A stretch of DNA of 64,000 nucleotides from Pelobacter propionicus DSM 2379 (GCF_000015045.1 NC_008609.1:2737501-2801500); one strand, 5' to 3'. Positions 8,512 to 18,201 are shown, counted from the stretch's first letter. Notes: generated by a model from the sequence alone, not told the origin. Program-made: numbers and translations.

Positions 8512-9225
8512 TTATCCTAAAAAACGTTCCGTCCGCCACTGCCAGTTGTCCAGCTTTACTCCCAGAGTGAGTTCCGGCTCAGCGATCAGCAGTCTGTTTT
8601 TCGGCGTGATATCCCCCGGGATCTGCTGGGTGAACACACGGTACCCCTGGGAGCGCAATTGGAACACGCGGACTGCATCCATTGCCAGCGGACCAGGCAG
8701 CCAGCCCTCCAGGCCACCGAGATCGGCACCCTTGAGATCGTGACAGCAGGGCAACACTGCAACTCTGGCTCGTGCTTCAACCGCCCGGTCGAGTATCAGG
8801 TCCGTCAGTCCGCCGCAGGCATGCGCCGAGACTATCAGATCATCGTGATGCAACACTACCTCCCGCAGATCCGTCTCGACAAACCGGATTCTGTCCTTCA
8901 AACGCGGCCAGCAATCGTTCATCGCTACTGCCAGGGCGACGGCACTCTTCGGGATCTGCCGATCAACAGCCAGGGCCACAGGAGAACTGTCGTCAAGCAG
9001 CAGGAGGATCTGCGCCAGCAGTCCGTGACCACAGGCAAGGTCGACTATCCGCCCCCCTCTGAAGCGCCGTCGCACCCGCCTTGCAACTTCCCATGCTTCG
9101 TACAGCTCCTTGCGCGGCAGACAACCGGCACGACAGACCGCCCGGGCGATGGTGTCAAACAGGGTGTCTCCGGTAAATTTATGGAGGAGTTTTTCGGTAA
9201 GCCGATTGCGTGACGAGCGATCCAT
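8512..9225 (-). CDS. SAM-dependent methyltransferase-like protein
   Basis: A 237-residue protein with a Rossmann-type methyltransferase core. Motif I is RIVDLACGHGLLAQILL near residue 60, the acidic end of strand 2 is ALAVDRQIP, and motif IV is DLIVSAHACGGLTDLIL. VLPCCHDLKG adds a cysteine pair, seen in a group of uncharacterised methyltransferases related to RNA-modifying enzymes. It starts 4 bp after the rhlE stop, so it is probably co-transcribed with the RNA helicase, which hints at an RNA substrate; that is inference. Confidence 0.7.
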   Translation of the reverse strand: MDRSSRNRLTEKLLHKFTGDTLFDTIARAVCRAGCLPRKELYEAWEVARRVRRRFRGGRIVDLACGHGLLAQILLLLDDSSPVALAVDRQIPKSAVALAVAMNDCWPRLKDRIRFVETDLREVVLHHDDLIVSAHACGGLTDLILDRAVEARARVAVLPCCHDLKGADLGGLEGWLPGPLAMDAVRVFQLRSQGYRVFTQQIPGDITPKNRLLIAEPELTLGVKLDNWQWRTERFLG

Positions 9226-9229
9226 TGGG

Positions 9230-10540
9230 TTACGACCTGGCCCCCCGGCGACCGGTTTTGGGGGCGGGCCTCTCTTCCACGACTTTTTTTCGTCGGGAAG
9301 TCCTGGTCTTTTCCGGAGCCTGCGTCAGCTTTTCCCGTGTCTTCCTAGCCTTGGACTTTTCCTTGGCCTGCTTGCTTTCCTTTACCTCGATACTCCGTTT
9401 GGCCGCATACTGCGGGAACTCCGCCAGGGTCTGACGCGGGATGGCATACTTGAGCAGTTTCTCAATCGCCTGCAGCAGCGGCTGCTCTTCCCGGCTGACC
9501 AGCGAGAGAGCCACCCCGTCCTCTCCGGCCCGGCCGGTGCGACCGATCCGATGCACATAGTCTTCGGGAACCTGGGGCAGATCGTAATTCACCACATGCG
9601 GCAGGCGCTCGATGTCGAGCCCGCGCGCCGCCACATCGGTCGCCACCAGCACGCGAAACTCACCCCGCTTGAACTCCGCCAGGGTACGCGTCCGGAGCGA
9701 CTGGCTCTTGTTGCTGTGAATGGCGGAAGCCTTGATCCCGTCAAGGAGCAATTCTTCAGTCAGCTTGTCCGCGCCGTAACGGGTGCGGGCGAAGACCAGC
9801 ACCTGATTCCATCTCCCCGTGCGGATCAGGAACGAGAGCATTTCCCGTTTGCGGCTACGTTCGATCTGATAGACCGCCTGGGTAACCGCGTCGGCGGCGA
9901 TATTGCGGCGCGCCACTTCGATCCGCCGCGGCTGATTGAGCAGCTCGTCGGCCAGCTGCTTGATGCTCTGGGAATAGGTTGCCGAAAAGAGCAGAGTCTG
10001 GCGCTTGACCGGCAGATACTGCGCCACCTTGTGGATAGCGTCGATAAATCCCAGATCAAGCATGCGATCGGCCTCGTCCAGCACCAGAAACTTGATCCGG
10101 GAAAGGTTCACGGTGCCCCGTTCCGCGTGATCGAGCAGCCGCCCCGGCGTGGCGACCACGATATCCACGCCGCGGTGCAGCCGTTCGATCTGCGCCTGGA
10201 TGTTCACCCCGCCGTAGATCATCGTGGAGCGCAGCGACAGGCGGCGGGCGTAATTGTTCATCTGCTCGCTGACCTGGGCCGCCAGCTCGCGGGTCGGAAC
10301 CAGGACCAACGCGCGCGGCCGGCGGCGTTTGTCCGGGGGAATATTTTCACCCAGCATCTGCACGATCGGCAGGGCAAACGCCGCAGTCTTGCCGGTGCCG
10401 GTCTGGGCACCGGCCAGCAGGTCGCAGCCCTCGAAAATCGCCGGGATCGCCCCGGTCTGGATGGGGGTCGGATTGGTATAGCCCTGGGCGGCAATCGCGC
10501 TCAGCAGCTCGGCGCGCAGGCCAAGAGTTTCAAAAGACAT
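9230..10540 (-). CDS. rhlE: DEAD-box ATP-dependent RNA helicase, RhlE type
   Basis: A 436-residue DEAD-box helicase. Motifs run in order: Q motif around GYTNPTPIQ, Walker [52 protein letters not shown] and [10 protein letters not shown]. The last 60 residues are a lysine/arginine-rich tail typical of RhlE-group proteins that bind RNA non-specifically. Family roles are ribosome assembly and RNA turnover. The start has a normal ribosome site; a methyltransferase gene follows after 4 bp. Confidence 0.93.
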   Translation of the reverse strand: MSFETLGLRAELLSAIAAQGYTNPTPIQTGAIPAIFEGCDLLAGAQTGTGKTAAFALPIVQMLGENIPPDKRRRPRALVLVPTRELAAQVSEQMNNYARRLSLRSTMIYGGVNIQAQIERLHRGVDIVVATPGRLLDHAERGTVNLSRIKFLVLDEADRMLDLGFIDAIHKVAQYLPVKRQTLLFSATYSQSIKQLADELLNQPRRIEVARRNIAADAVTQAVYQIERSRKREMLSFLIRTGRWNQVLVFARTRYGADKLTEELLLDGIKASAIHSNKSQSLRTRTLAEFKRGEFRVLVATDVAARGLDIERLPHVVNYDLPQVPEDYVHRIGRTGRAGEDGVALSLVSREEQPLLQAIEKLLKYAIPRQTLAEFPQYAAKRSIEVKESKQAKEKSKARKTREKLTQAPEKTRTSRRKKVVEERPAPKTGRRGARS

Positions 10541-10598
10541 TGATCGAACTCCTTATGTAAATACATCAGGGATGGCGGTTTCAAAAGCAGTTTGGCGC

Positions 10599-10630
10599 AA
10601 AAATAAAACCACAGGGTGTCCCCTGTGGTT
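10599..10630 (-). terminator. Rho-independent terminator upstream of rhlE
   Basis: AACCACAGGG and CCCTGTGGTT form a perfect 10-bp stem with a 4-base loop; on the minus strand it is followed by TTTATTTTTG. It would end transcription coming from the brnT/brnA relic. Confidence 0.75.
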
Positions 10631-10775
10631 CGATGCATTCCATGTATAGCACGCCGGCTCTTGTAGCGACAACGGCTTTCTTGCGCAGCTTCCTGATATC
10701 GCGCCAGTTCATGGAACCCCGGCCTGGAACGAGACGATCCTGCCTTCTTCCGCCTGATAACTGATTTCGATGGGG

Positions 10776-11035
10776 TTACAGCACTTCGCAGTCCTCGATG
10801 TAACGGCATTGATCATGGATTGGTGGCCTTTCCCCTGTTTCTTGAAGAACTCGATCACATCCAGATCTATGCGCAGAGTGACCTGTTTTTTCTTCTCCGG
10901 CCAGCGGATTTGGGCATCTTTAAAGAAGTTGTCGCGAAGGGGCGGGATGTCGGAGTAATCGATCTCTTCGTCCTTCATCTTTGTAACCCGCCCCCAATCA
11001 GTGCGCGAAGGCCTTGAAGTATGCTTCTCTTTCAT
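10776..11035 (-). pseudogene. brnA: BrnA-family antitoxin, frame-disrupted
   Basis: The protein starts like BrnA (MKEKHTSRPSRTDWGRV, DEEIDYSDIPPLRDNFF, IRWPEKKKQVTLRIDLDVIEFFKKQGKG) but breaks after MINAV. BrnA relatives continue roughly LRAYIE at this point. Here the reading frame shifts: the +1 frame downstream gives YIEDCEVL and then a stop at 10776-10778, whereas the original frame runs on to 10709 with unrelated residues. The simplest reading is a deletion of about 10 bases that removed the LRA codons. The ribbon-helix-helix core survives, so residual DNA binding is possible. Confidence 0.65.
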
Positions 11036-11132
11036 CACGATCACCTTTTCTGAAGGAAATTATCCGCATGATCCCTTTCTTCCCTGTTCCCTCGCACACC
11101 CCATCATTTACCCATGCCATAAAAATGTTCTC
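10998..11132 (-). pseudogene. BrnT-family toxin remnant (C-terminal part only)
   Basis: About 45 residues survive: GENIFMAWVNDGV, then IMRIISFRKGDRDEREAYFKAF. The RIISxRK...ER..Y ending is the most conserved part of BrnT (ribonuclease toxin, PF04365). No N-terminal BrnT half (EFDPxKxxxNxxKH type) is found upstream in any frame. The stop lies inside the start of the BrnA relic, the normal brnT-brnA arrangement, which supports the assignment. Toxin activity is not expected. Confidence 0.55.
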
Positions 11133-11367
11133 ACCTATACCCCACGGCACCACTGCTGTCAACGCGCTACGACAGCCGCCATGACACATTACGGCATAGC
11201 TCAGTCAATCCCCGCAAAGCCCGCATCACCGCTTACGGTTCACGCTCGATCACCCACAGCTATTTCCCATCCGTTCCTCCACCTTTCTGCATCACTTCCC
11301 TGATCTTACACCCTGCCCAAACAAAATTTGCCCGCCCTCCCCCCTTTGTGCTACACATTGTCCCCCT

Positions 11368-13386
11368 ATGAAGAAACTCAACCCGCAACAGTTCCTGGCA
11401 GTGCGCCACACCGAGGGGCCGCTCCTGATCCTGGCCGGGGCAGGCTCCGGCAAGACCCAGGTCATCACCACCCGCATCGTCCACCTGATCAAGGACAGAC
11501 AGGTCCCGGCGGAGAATATCCTGGCGGTGACCTTCACCAACAAGGCGGCCCGCGAGATGCGCGAACGGGTCGCCTCCATGGCCGGTAAAAGTTCCGAGGG
11601 GATCATCATCTCCACCTTCCACTCCCTGGGGGTGCGTATCCTCAGGCGCGACATCCGGTCACTGGGATTCAAACCCAACTTCTCCATCTACTCATCCTCG
11701 GACCAGGCCGGGGTCCTGCGCCAGGCCATGCGCGAGCGCAACATCGACCCCAAGCAGTGCGACCCGGACAGCATCCTCTGGCGCATCTCCGGCGCCAAGA
11801 ACCGGCTGGTAGGGCCCTACGAGTTCAAACCGACCAGTGACGACCGCATCGAGCTGGCCACGGCCAGCGTCTACCCCCGCTACCAGGAGCTGCTGAAAGG
11901 CTTCAACGCCATCGACTTCGACGACATCATCATGCTGTCGGTCAAGCTGCTGCAGTCCACCCCGGCCATCCTGGAGCACTGGCAGAAGCGCTTCAGCCAC
12001 ATCATGGTGGACGAGTACCAGGACACCAACGCCTCCCAGTACCTGCTCATCTCGCTCCTGGCAAAGCTGCACGGCAACCTGTGCGTGGTGGGGGACGACG
12101 ACCAGTCCATCTACGGCTGGCGCGGGGCCGAGGTGCGCAACATCCTCAACTTCGAGCATGACCACGCCGGCTGCCGGGTGATCAAGCTGGAGCAGAACTA
12201 CCGCTCCACCAGCTCCATCCTGGATGCCGCCAACAGCGTCATCAAAAACAACCAGCTGCGCACGGACAAGGCGCTCTGGACCGCCCTGGGCAAGGGCCGC
12301 GAGATCGACCTGATCGTGGCCGGGAGCGAGGAGGACGAGGCGGCCAAGGTGGTGGAGAGCATGCTGATGGAGCAGTTCCGCGACAAGCTCTCTTGGTCGG
12401 ACCTGGCCATCCTCTACCGCTCCAACTCCCAGAGCCGGGCCTTCGAGGAGAAGCTGCGCCAGGAGCGCATCCCCTACGTGGTCATCGGCGGCCAGCAGTT
12501 CTACGAGCGCAAGGAGGTCAAGGACGCCATCGCCTACCTGAAGGTGATCGACAACCCCAGCGACGAGGCGTCGCTCCTACGCATCATCAACTTCCCCCGC
12601 CGGGGGATCGGCGACAACACGCTGGTGCGGCTGAACCAGTGGTCCCTGGAGCACGACCTGCCGTTGTTCCAGACATTGGCACGGGTGCGGGATATCCCGG
12701 ACATATCCGAGTCGTCCAAGAAGGCGGTGGAGGCGTTCCACGCCATGATGCGGGGGGTAATGGAGGGGTTCAAAAATATCCGCATGGGGGAGCAGGTCAA
12801 TGCCCTGTTCAACCGGCTGCGCATCGAGGATGAGCTGTACCGCACCCTGAACGACGCAAGCCAGGCCCGAAAGCGCATCGAGAACATCGAGCAGGTGGTC
12901 AACTCCCTGGCCGTGTACGAGGAGCAGAATCCCAAGGGCACCCTGTCCGCTTTCCTGGAACGCATCTCGCTTTTGGACGAGGACAAACCAAACGAGGACG
13001 ACAAGGAGCATGGTCGCGACGCGGTCACGCTCATGTCGCTGCACTCCAGCAAGGGGCTGGAGTTCAGCCACGTCTTCCTGGTGGGGATGGAGGAGGACCT
13101 GCTGCCCCACAAGCGCTCCATCGAGGAGGACCCGACGGTGGCCGAGGAGCGGCGCCTCTGCTACGTGGGCATCACCCGCGCCCGGCGCCACCTGACCATC
13201 TCCCGCTGCCGCACGCGCAGGAAGTACGGGGCGGTGGAACAGCGCAACCCCAGCCGCTTCCTGGACGAAATACCGGAGCATCTTTTGAACAGCGAGGGGG
13301 GCGAACAGCAGGAGGGGGCAAAGGATTCAGACTCCATGGCAGCCGACTTCTTCGCCCAGATGCTGGGGGAAAACAGTGATCAGTGA
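11368..13386 (+). CDS. rep: ATP-dependent DNA helicase Rep/PcrA type
   Basis: A 672-residue UvrD-like helicase that translocates 3'-5' on single-stranded DNA and helps replication forks past obstacles. Motifs run in order: Q-motif LNPQQFLAV, Walker A LAGAGSGKTQVITTRI near residue 25, TFTNKAAREM, Walker B MVDEYQDTN, DDDQSIYGWRGA, LEQNYRST, VTLMSLHSSKGLEF and VGITRARRHLTISRCRTRRKYG. Length and the TRRKYGA end match Rep. No operon partner is close; dgt is convergent. Its last codons are part of a 7-base tandem repeat. Confidence 0.92.
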   Translation: MKKLNPQQFLAVRHTEGPLLILAGAGSGKTQVITTRIVHLIKDRQVPAENILAVTFTNKAAREMRERVASMAGKSSEGIIISTFHSLGVRILRRDIRSLGFKPNFSIYSSSDQAGVLRQAMRERNIDPKQCDPDSILWRISGAKNRLVGPYEFKPTSDDRIELATASVYPRYQELLKGFNAIDFDDIIMLSVKLLQSTPAILEHWQKRFSHIMVDEYQDTNASQYLLISLLAKLHGNLCVVGDDDQSIYGWRGAEVRNILNFEHDHAGCRVIKLEQNYRSTSSILDAANSVIKNNQLRTDKALWTALGKGREIDLIVAGSEEDEAAKVVESMLMEQFRDKLSWSDLAILYRSNSQSRAFEEKLRQERIPYVVIGGQQFYERKEVKDAIAYLKVIDNPSDEASLLRIINFPRRGIGDNTLVRLNQWSLEHDLPLFQTLARVRDIPDISESSKKAVEAFHAMMRGVMEGFKNIRMGEQVNALFNRLRIEDELYRTLNDASQARKRIENIEQVVNSLAVYEEQNPKGTLSAFLERISLLDEDKPNEDDKEHGRDAVTLMSLHSSKGLEFSHVFLVGMEEDLLPHKRSIEEDPTVAEERRLCYVGITRARRHLTISRCRTRRKYGAVEQRNPSRFLDEIPEHLLNSEGGEQQEGAKDSDSMAADFFAQMLGENSDQ

Positions 13387-13418
13387 TCAGTGATCAGTGA
13401 TCAGGGTACAGGGTACAG
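13374..13418. repeat. 7-base tandem repeat overlapping the rep stop codon
   Basis: Four exact copies of CAGTGAT (13374-13401) are followed by CAGGGTACAGGGTACAG. The repeat includes the last three codons and the TGA of rep. Because 7 is not a multiple of 3, copy-number changes beyond the stop would leave the protein unchanged. Confidence 0.8.
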
Positions 13419-13444
13419 TAAAACCGCTGTCCACTGTCCACTGC

Positions 13445-14587
13445 CTACATCCTCTCGTACGGTTCGAACAGGCGGCGGTATTCGTCCATGGCGAAACGGT
13501 CGGTCATGCCGGCGATGTAGTCGCAGACCACCCGCTGCAGACCGCAGCGCTGGTAGCGGGCCTGATACTTGGGCGGCAAAAGGTTGGGGAAACGGAGATA
13601 GGTCTCGAACAGGCGGGTGATCACGATCTCGGCCTTGACCCGCATCTTGTCCACCTTATGGTGGCGGTAAAGCTTCTCGAACAGGAAGCGTTTCAACTCT
13701 GCATTGCGGGTGATAATATCGTCGCTGAACTGGGCCACGCAGCTGTTCACCAGCCGCAGATCATCGGTGGTGACGATGCCCAAGCGCTCCAGGTTGGACT
13801 CGATCATGGCGCACAGGTCGGTGAGTTGCAGGCCGATCAGGGCGCTGATGGTCTGGTACACCAGCCGCCTGTCGTCGATGGCAGGGTATTTGCCCCGCAC
13901 CCCTGAGCTGACCTGGCGCCACAGGTCGACCTCTTCCAGCATGGCCAGGGAGAGATGCCCCGCCTTGAGCCCGTCGTCGATGTCGTGATTGTTGTAGGCG
14001 ATCTCGTCGGCAGAGTTGATGATCTGGGCTTCGATGGAGGGCACCACCCCCGGCAGATATTCCTTCATGATATCCAGGGGGGCATCGTAGGGACTGGCAT
14101 GCTTGATGATCCCCTCGCGCACCTCCCAGGTCAGGTTGAGTCCGTTGAAGCCGGGGTAGCGTTCCTCCAGCGAGTCCACCACACGGAATGACTGCAGGTT
14201 GTGCTCGAAGCCGCCGAAATCCTCCATCAACCGGTCCAGCACCTCCTCGCCGGTATGGCCGAAGGGGGTGTGCCCCAGGTCGTGGGCCAGGGCCAGCGCC
14301 TCGGTCAACTCCTCGTTGAGATGGAGCTTTCGGGCGATGGCACGGCCGATCTGGGAGACCTCCAGGGAGTGGGTCAACCGGGTGCGATAGTAGTCCCCCT
14401 CGTGGTTGACGAACACCTGGGTCTTGTACTCCAGCCTGCGGAAGGCAGCGCAGTGGATGATCCGGTCCCGGTCGCGCTCGAAGGCCGGGCGGTTGTCGCG
14501 GAACTCCTCGACATGCTTCCTGCCCAGGGAGAGGGCGCTGCTGCAGGCATAGGACGCCAGATCGGCTCGTTCGACGGAATCGCTCAT
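13445..14587 (-). CDS. dgt: dGTP triphosphohydrolase (dGTPase), HD domain
   Basis: A 380-residue HD-superfamily dNTP triphosphohydrolase. Metal and substrate motifs are RDRIIHCAAFRRLEYKTQVF, RTRLTHSLEVSQIGR, ALAHDLGHTPFGHTGE (H..HD) and SADEIAYNNHDIDDGL (second D). The family cleaves dNTPs to nucleoside plus triphosphate and lowers dNTP pools. The start at 14587 follows GGAGGAGGAGG; longer upstream readings look spurious. It converges on rep with 58 bases between the stops. Confidence 0.92.
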   Translation of the reverse strand: MSDSVERADLASYACSSALSLGRKHVEEFRDNRPAFERDRDRIIHCAAFRRLEYKTQVFVNHEGDYYRTRLTHSLEVSQIGRAIARKLHLNEELTEALALAHDLGHTPFGHTGEEVLDRLMEDFGGFEHNLQSFRVVDSLEERYPGFNGLNLTWEVREGIIKHASPYDAPLDIMKEYLPGVVPSIEAQIINSADEIAYNNHDIDDGLKAGHLSLAMLEEVDLWRQVSSGVRGKYPAIDDRRLVYQTISALIGLQLTDLCAMIESNLERLGIVTTDDLRLVNSCVAQFSDDIITRNAELKRFLFEKLYRHHKVDKMRVKAEIVITRLFETYLRFPNLLPPKYQARYQRCGLQRVVCDYIAGMTDRFAMDEYRRLFEPYERM

Positions 14588-15032
14588 AGTGGTTCCTCCT
14601 CCTCCCCTTGATAGCACACTTTCCCGGCCATACCACAGTATTTTCAACCTGATGGGGATCAATGCGCTCCCTTCGCCGCCCCTGGTGGACGCGCTCCCGC
14701 CCCTGTCATCGCCCCCCCCTCTCAACCTTTGTTTCCAATCGGCATGTTCCGGCCGGCAAGTCGCAGGCTGCGCCCCTCACCGTCAAGGCTACGCATGCTC
14801 CAATGCGGCAGCCACCACCACCCATCACTTTGAAAACGTTCGACTATTATACAGACAGAGCCGTACGGCGCCGGCGCACAACTGATAAATTATTTTGACA
14901 TCCAGCAATACACATGTTAATTGGTAATACAACTAAACCAAATCACCACCACAGATAAAACGATGTGCCGCTACCATGGCAGACGATTCCAAACCTGGCA
15001 CTACCCACAGAACTCAACAGAGGAGGATGCAG
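14588..15032. other. dgt-glcD divergent intergenic region
   Basis: About 445 bases between two divergent genes with no convincing coding region. It falls from GC-rich near dgt to AT-rich near glcD, where the only recognisable promoter-like elements lie. Confidence 0.6.
14895..14932 (+). promoter_or_regulatory. Candidate glcD promoter with GntR-like half-palindrome
   Basis: TTGACA (14895-14900), a 17-base spacer and TAATTG form a plausible promoter. TTGGTAATACAA (14921-14932) resembles the TGGTNNNACCA operator of GntR-family lactate/glycolate regulators. Both are weak matches, and no regulator gene is adjacent. Confidence 0.3.
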
Positions 15033-16427
15033 ATGCTTGACAGGTCGATAATCGAGAAACTTGAGGCGCTGGTCGGAAAAGAGAACGTACTGACCAGCAA
15101 GATGGATCTGGTGGCCTACAGCTACGACGCCACGGCGGATGTACCCCGCCAGGCGCCGGACGTGGTGGTTCTTCCCACCACGAGCGAGATGGTCCAGGAG
15201 ATCGTCAACCTGGCCCGGGCCAACAAGATCGCCATCTACCCCCGCGGCTCCGGTACCAACCTGAGCGGCGGCACCATTCCGCTCAAGAAAGGGATCGTGC
15301 TCTCCATGCAGAGGATGAACAAGATCCTGGACGTCGATGCAGCCAACCTGACCGCCGTGGTCCAGCCCGGCGTGGTCATCGCCGCCCTGAACTCCGCCGT
15401 AGCCCCCTTCGGCCTGATCTACCCGCCTGACCCGGGCACCGTCACCACCGCATCCATGGGCGGATCCTGCGCCGAGAACTCCGGCGGCCTGCGCGGCCTC
15501 AAGTACGGCGTGACCAAGAACTATATCATGGGCCTGGAAGTGGTCCTGGCCAACGGTGAAAAAGTCCGCTTCGGCGGCAAGACCGTCAAGAACGTCACCG
15601 CATACGACTTCTCCAACCTGTTCGTCGGCTCCGAGGGGACCCTGGGCATCATCACCGAGATCACCGCCAAGCTGATCCCGGCCCCCAAGTACCGCCGCAG
15701 CATGATGGGCATCTTCAAGACCCTGCAGGACGCCGGCAACGCAGTGGCCGGCATCATCGCCGCCCAGGTCATCCCCGCCACCCTGGAGATCATGGACCAG
15801 ATGACCATCCGCACCGTCGAGGACTTCGCCAACATCGGCCTGCCCACCGATGCCAAGGCGCTGCTCTTGATCGAGGTGGACGGCATGTCCCAGGACGTGG
15901 TCACGGCAGAGGCCGAGGCGGTCATGAACGTGGTCAAGACTAACAACGGCGACCTGCACACCGCCGATACCGACCAGGAGCGCGACCAGCTCTGGACCGC
16001 CCGCCGCAACGCCCTGCCGGCCCTGGCATCCCTGAACAACACCGTTGTCCTGGAGGACGCCACCGTTCCCCGGAGCCGCATCACCGATATGCTGGTGGCC
16101 TGCGAGAACATAGGCAAGAAGTACAACCTGACCTTAGGCACCTTCGGACATGCCGGCGACGGCAACCTGCACCCCACCATCCTGTGCGACAAGTACAACA
16201 AGGAAGAGATCTCGCGGGTTCACAAGGCGGTTGACGAGATCTTCGAGGCGGCCCTGGGGTTCGGCGGCACCCTCTCCGGCGAACACGGCATCGGCATCGC
16301 CAAGATGAAGTACCTAGGGAACGAACTGGGCCAGAGCGGCCTGAACCTGATGAGAAGCATGAAGGAAGCCCTTGACCCCGAGTACCTGTTAAACCCCGGG
16401 AAGATGGTTCCCCTGAAAGAGGTATGA
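15033..16427 (+). CDS. glcD: FAD-linked oxidase, glycolate/D-lactate oxidase subunit GlcD
   Basis: A 464-residue flavoprotein. The FAD_binding_4 domain has PRGSGTNLSGGTIP near residue 75 and DPGTVTTASMGGSCAENSGG; the FAD-oxidase C-terminal domain has GHAGDGNLHPT and SGEHGIGIAKM. The family oxidises 2-hydroxy acids (glycolate, D-lactate) and passes electrons to an iron-sulfur partner. AGGAGG ends 6 bases before the ATG at 15033, which decides the start over an in-frame ATG at 15027. The stop overlaps the next gene by 4 bases (ATGA). Glycolate and D-lactate cannot be told apart from sequence. Confidence 0.88.
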   Translation: MLDRSIIEKLEALVGKENVLTSKMDLVAYSYDATADVPRQAPDVVVLPTTSEMVQEIVNLARANKIAIYPRGSGTNLSGGTIPLKKGIVLSMQRMNKILDVDAANLTAVVQPGVVIAALNSAVAPFGLIYPPDPGTVTTASMGGSCAENSGGLRGLKYGVTKNYIMGLEVVLANGEKVRFGGKTVKNVTAYDFSNLFVGSEGTLGIITEITAKLIPAPKYRRSMMGIFKTLQDAGNAVAGIIAAQVIPATLEIMDQMTIRTVEDFANIGLPTDAKALLLIEVDGMSQDVVTAEAEAVMNVVKTNNGDLHTADTDQERDQLWTARRNALPALASLNNTVVLEDATVPRSRITDMLVACENIGKKYNLTLGTFGHAGDGNLHPTILCDKYNKEEISRVHKAVDEIFEAALGFGGTLSGEHGIGIAKMKYLGNELGQSGLNLMRSMKEALDPEYLLNPGKMVPLKEV

Positions 16428-17770
16428 CCATGACCGCAGCAGCGAATACGAAAACCACAGCAACCACGACATACCACGACGACCTGGAGATCGTCAGGCA
16501 GGAACTGGACAAGTGCATGAAATGCGGCAACTGCATGGCGGTCTGCCCGGTGTATTCCATCGACAAGGTGGAATCGGCGGTCACCCGTTCCAAGATAGCG
16601 GTTGCCGACGCGGTGCTGACGGGTGAGCTCTCCCTGGACGACCCACAAGTCTATCATATGGTCTTCAACTGTCTGGTCTGCAAGTCCTGCATGACCAACT
16701 GCCCCACCAAGGTCAACTTCGACCGCATCGTCCTGGCGCTCAGGGCTGCCCTGGTGAGGAAGAACGGACTCCCCTGGCTGAAGAAGATGATCTTCTCCAC
16801 CTTGAAGCATCCCAAGCTGTTCGATACCGGCATGAAGGTGGGCGCCGCCATGCAGGGGCTGGTCTTCCGCACCGACAAGACCAAGAAGGCGATCTCCCCC
16901 CGCTCACCCTTTGCCTCCCTGGGCGAGGGGTTCGGCTTCGACGCCGACCGGCAGATGCCGGAACTGACCGTCACCCCCCTGCGGGACCGGGTACCGGACG
17001 TGATCAAGGTGGACAAGCCGGCGCTCAAGGTCTCCTTCTTCACCGGCGATTCCCTCAACTACTTCTATCCCGATGCCGGCCAGGACCTGATCGAGGTACT
17101 GACCGCGAACAACATCGAGGTGCACATACCCAAGGATCAGTCCTGCTGCGGCGTGCCGGTTCTGGTGCACGGCGATATCGACACGGTACGCACCCTGGCC
17201 AGGAACAACATCGACGCCTTCGATAAGACCGGCAGCGACTACCTGATCACCGGCTGCGGTTCCTGCGGCGGCGCCTGGAAGCACGACTACGTGGAACTCC
17301 TGGCCGCCGACCCGGTCTACGGACTAAAGGCCAAGCACTGGGCCGAACGCACCTACGACATTTCCACCTTCCTCACCAAGGTGATCAGCTTCCGCAAACC
17401 CATGGGTGAGGTAAGATCGGTGGTGACCTACCACGACTCGTGCCACCTGAAGAAGTCCATGAAGGTCTTCGCCGAGCCGCGCGAGATCCTGAAGAGCATC
17501 CCCGGCGTCACCTTCAAGGAGATGTCGGCCCCGGACACCTGCTGCGGCAGCGGCGGCTCCTACGTGGTATCCCACTACGAGACCGCCTCCGGCATCGGCA
17601 AACGCAAGGCCGAGGATATCAACAAGACCGGCGCCGACACCGTATCGGTCGGCTGTCCCGCCTGCATGATGCAGCTCCTGGACAACATCAACCGCTTCGG
17701 CAACGCCCAGAAGACCCGGCACTACATCTCGCTCCTGGCCGAGTCGTACCGCAAGGAAAAGGGGAAATAG
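16424..17770 (+). CDS. glcF: Iron-sulfur (CCG-domain) subunit, GlcF-like
   Basis: A 448-residue electron-transfer partner for the preceding flavoprotein. Two [4Fe-4S] ferredoxin motifs lie near the N-terminus (CMKCGNCMAVCPVYS and CLVCKSCMTNCP), followed by two CCG-type cysteine-rich repeats: DQSCCGVPV with TGCGSCGGAW, then DTCCGSGGSY with GCPACMMQ. These bind further clusters and dock to a quinone-reducing chain. Translation is coupled to glcD through the ATGA overlap. A strong hairpin follows the stop. Confidence 0.88.
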   Translation: MTMTAAANTKTTATTTYHDDLEIVRQELDKCMKCGNCMAVCPVYSIDKVESAVTRSKIAVADAVLTGELSLDDPQVYHMVFNCLVCKSCMTNCPTKVNFDRIVLALRAALVRKNGLPWLKKMIFSTLKHPKLFDTGMKVGAAMQGLVFRTDKTKKAISPRSPFASLGEGFGFDADRQMPELTVTPLRDRVPDVIKVDKPALKVSFFTGDSLNYFYPDAGQDLIEVLTANNIEVHIPKDQSCCGVPVLVHGDIDTVRTLARNNIDAFDKTGSDYLITGCGSCGGAWKHDYVELLAADPVYGLKAKHWAERTYDISTFLTKVISFRKPMGEVRSVVTYHDSCHLKKSMKVFAEPREILKSIPGVTFKEMSAPDTCCGSGGSYVVSHYETASGIGKRKAEDINKTGADTVSVGCPACMMQLLDNINRFGNAQKTRHYISLLAESYRKEKGK

Positions 17771-17802
17771 GTAATCAGCTCTTTTCCAGCGAAATTCGAA
17801 GC

Positions 17803-17845
17803 AAACGTACAAAGCCTCCCGCGCCAGGGGAGGCTTTGTACGTTT
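17803..17845 (+). terminator. Strong hairpin terminator after glcDF
   Basis: AAACGTACAAAGCCTCCC and GGGAGGCTTTGTACGTTT form an 18-bp perfect stem around a short loop, about 35 bases after the glcF stop. The distal arm ends in CGTTT, so the T-tract is short; it may act in both directions. Confidence 0.7.
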
Positions 17846-18107
17846 ACGGCTCAACAGGCTGGTTGGCCCCTATCACAAAGAGTACAATAGTTTACATATG
17901 ATAACAGTCTTCCAGCGGCACGGACACAGCGGCTGCCGCCCACAATGTCAACCACACCGACACTTTTACAGCACCTCCCCCATCCTTCCCACCTCACCAC
18001 CGCCACACGACACGAACCCACCAAGTTAACTATCTATAAACAGGGCTATTTTTACTTTCACAGTTTCGAGACATGCCCACACGCGTCCGAAAGGCCTGAA
18101 GCCTAGC

Positions 18108-18125
18108 TGTCGACAAAGTTTACGA
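18108..18125 (+). promoter_or_regulatory. Predicted enhancer-binding-protein site, PEP-CTERM gene 1
   Basis: CTGTCGACAAAGTTTACG fits the motif TGTCGRY-N4-TTTACR, which is also found upstream of the other two PEP-CTERM genes in the window. It ends 60 bases before the sigma-54 box. PrsR, the NtrC-like regulator of PEP-CTERM systems, is the obvious candidate binder. Confidence 0.7.
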
Positions 18126-18185
18126 ATACCGATCCCCTCCCGACCTCTCACTATATTCAGCAATGAACTCAGTCACTTAAAAAGT

Positions 18186-18201
18186 GGGCATCAGTTATGC
18201 T
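18186..18201 (+). promoter_or_regulatory. Sigma-54 promoter of PEP-CTERM gene 1
   Basis: GGGCATCAGTTATGCT keeps the invariant GG-N10-GC of the -24/-12 element (consensus TGGCACNNNNNTTGCA). It is the weakest of the three in this window. The gene starts 85 bases downstream. Confidence 0.65.
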
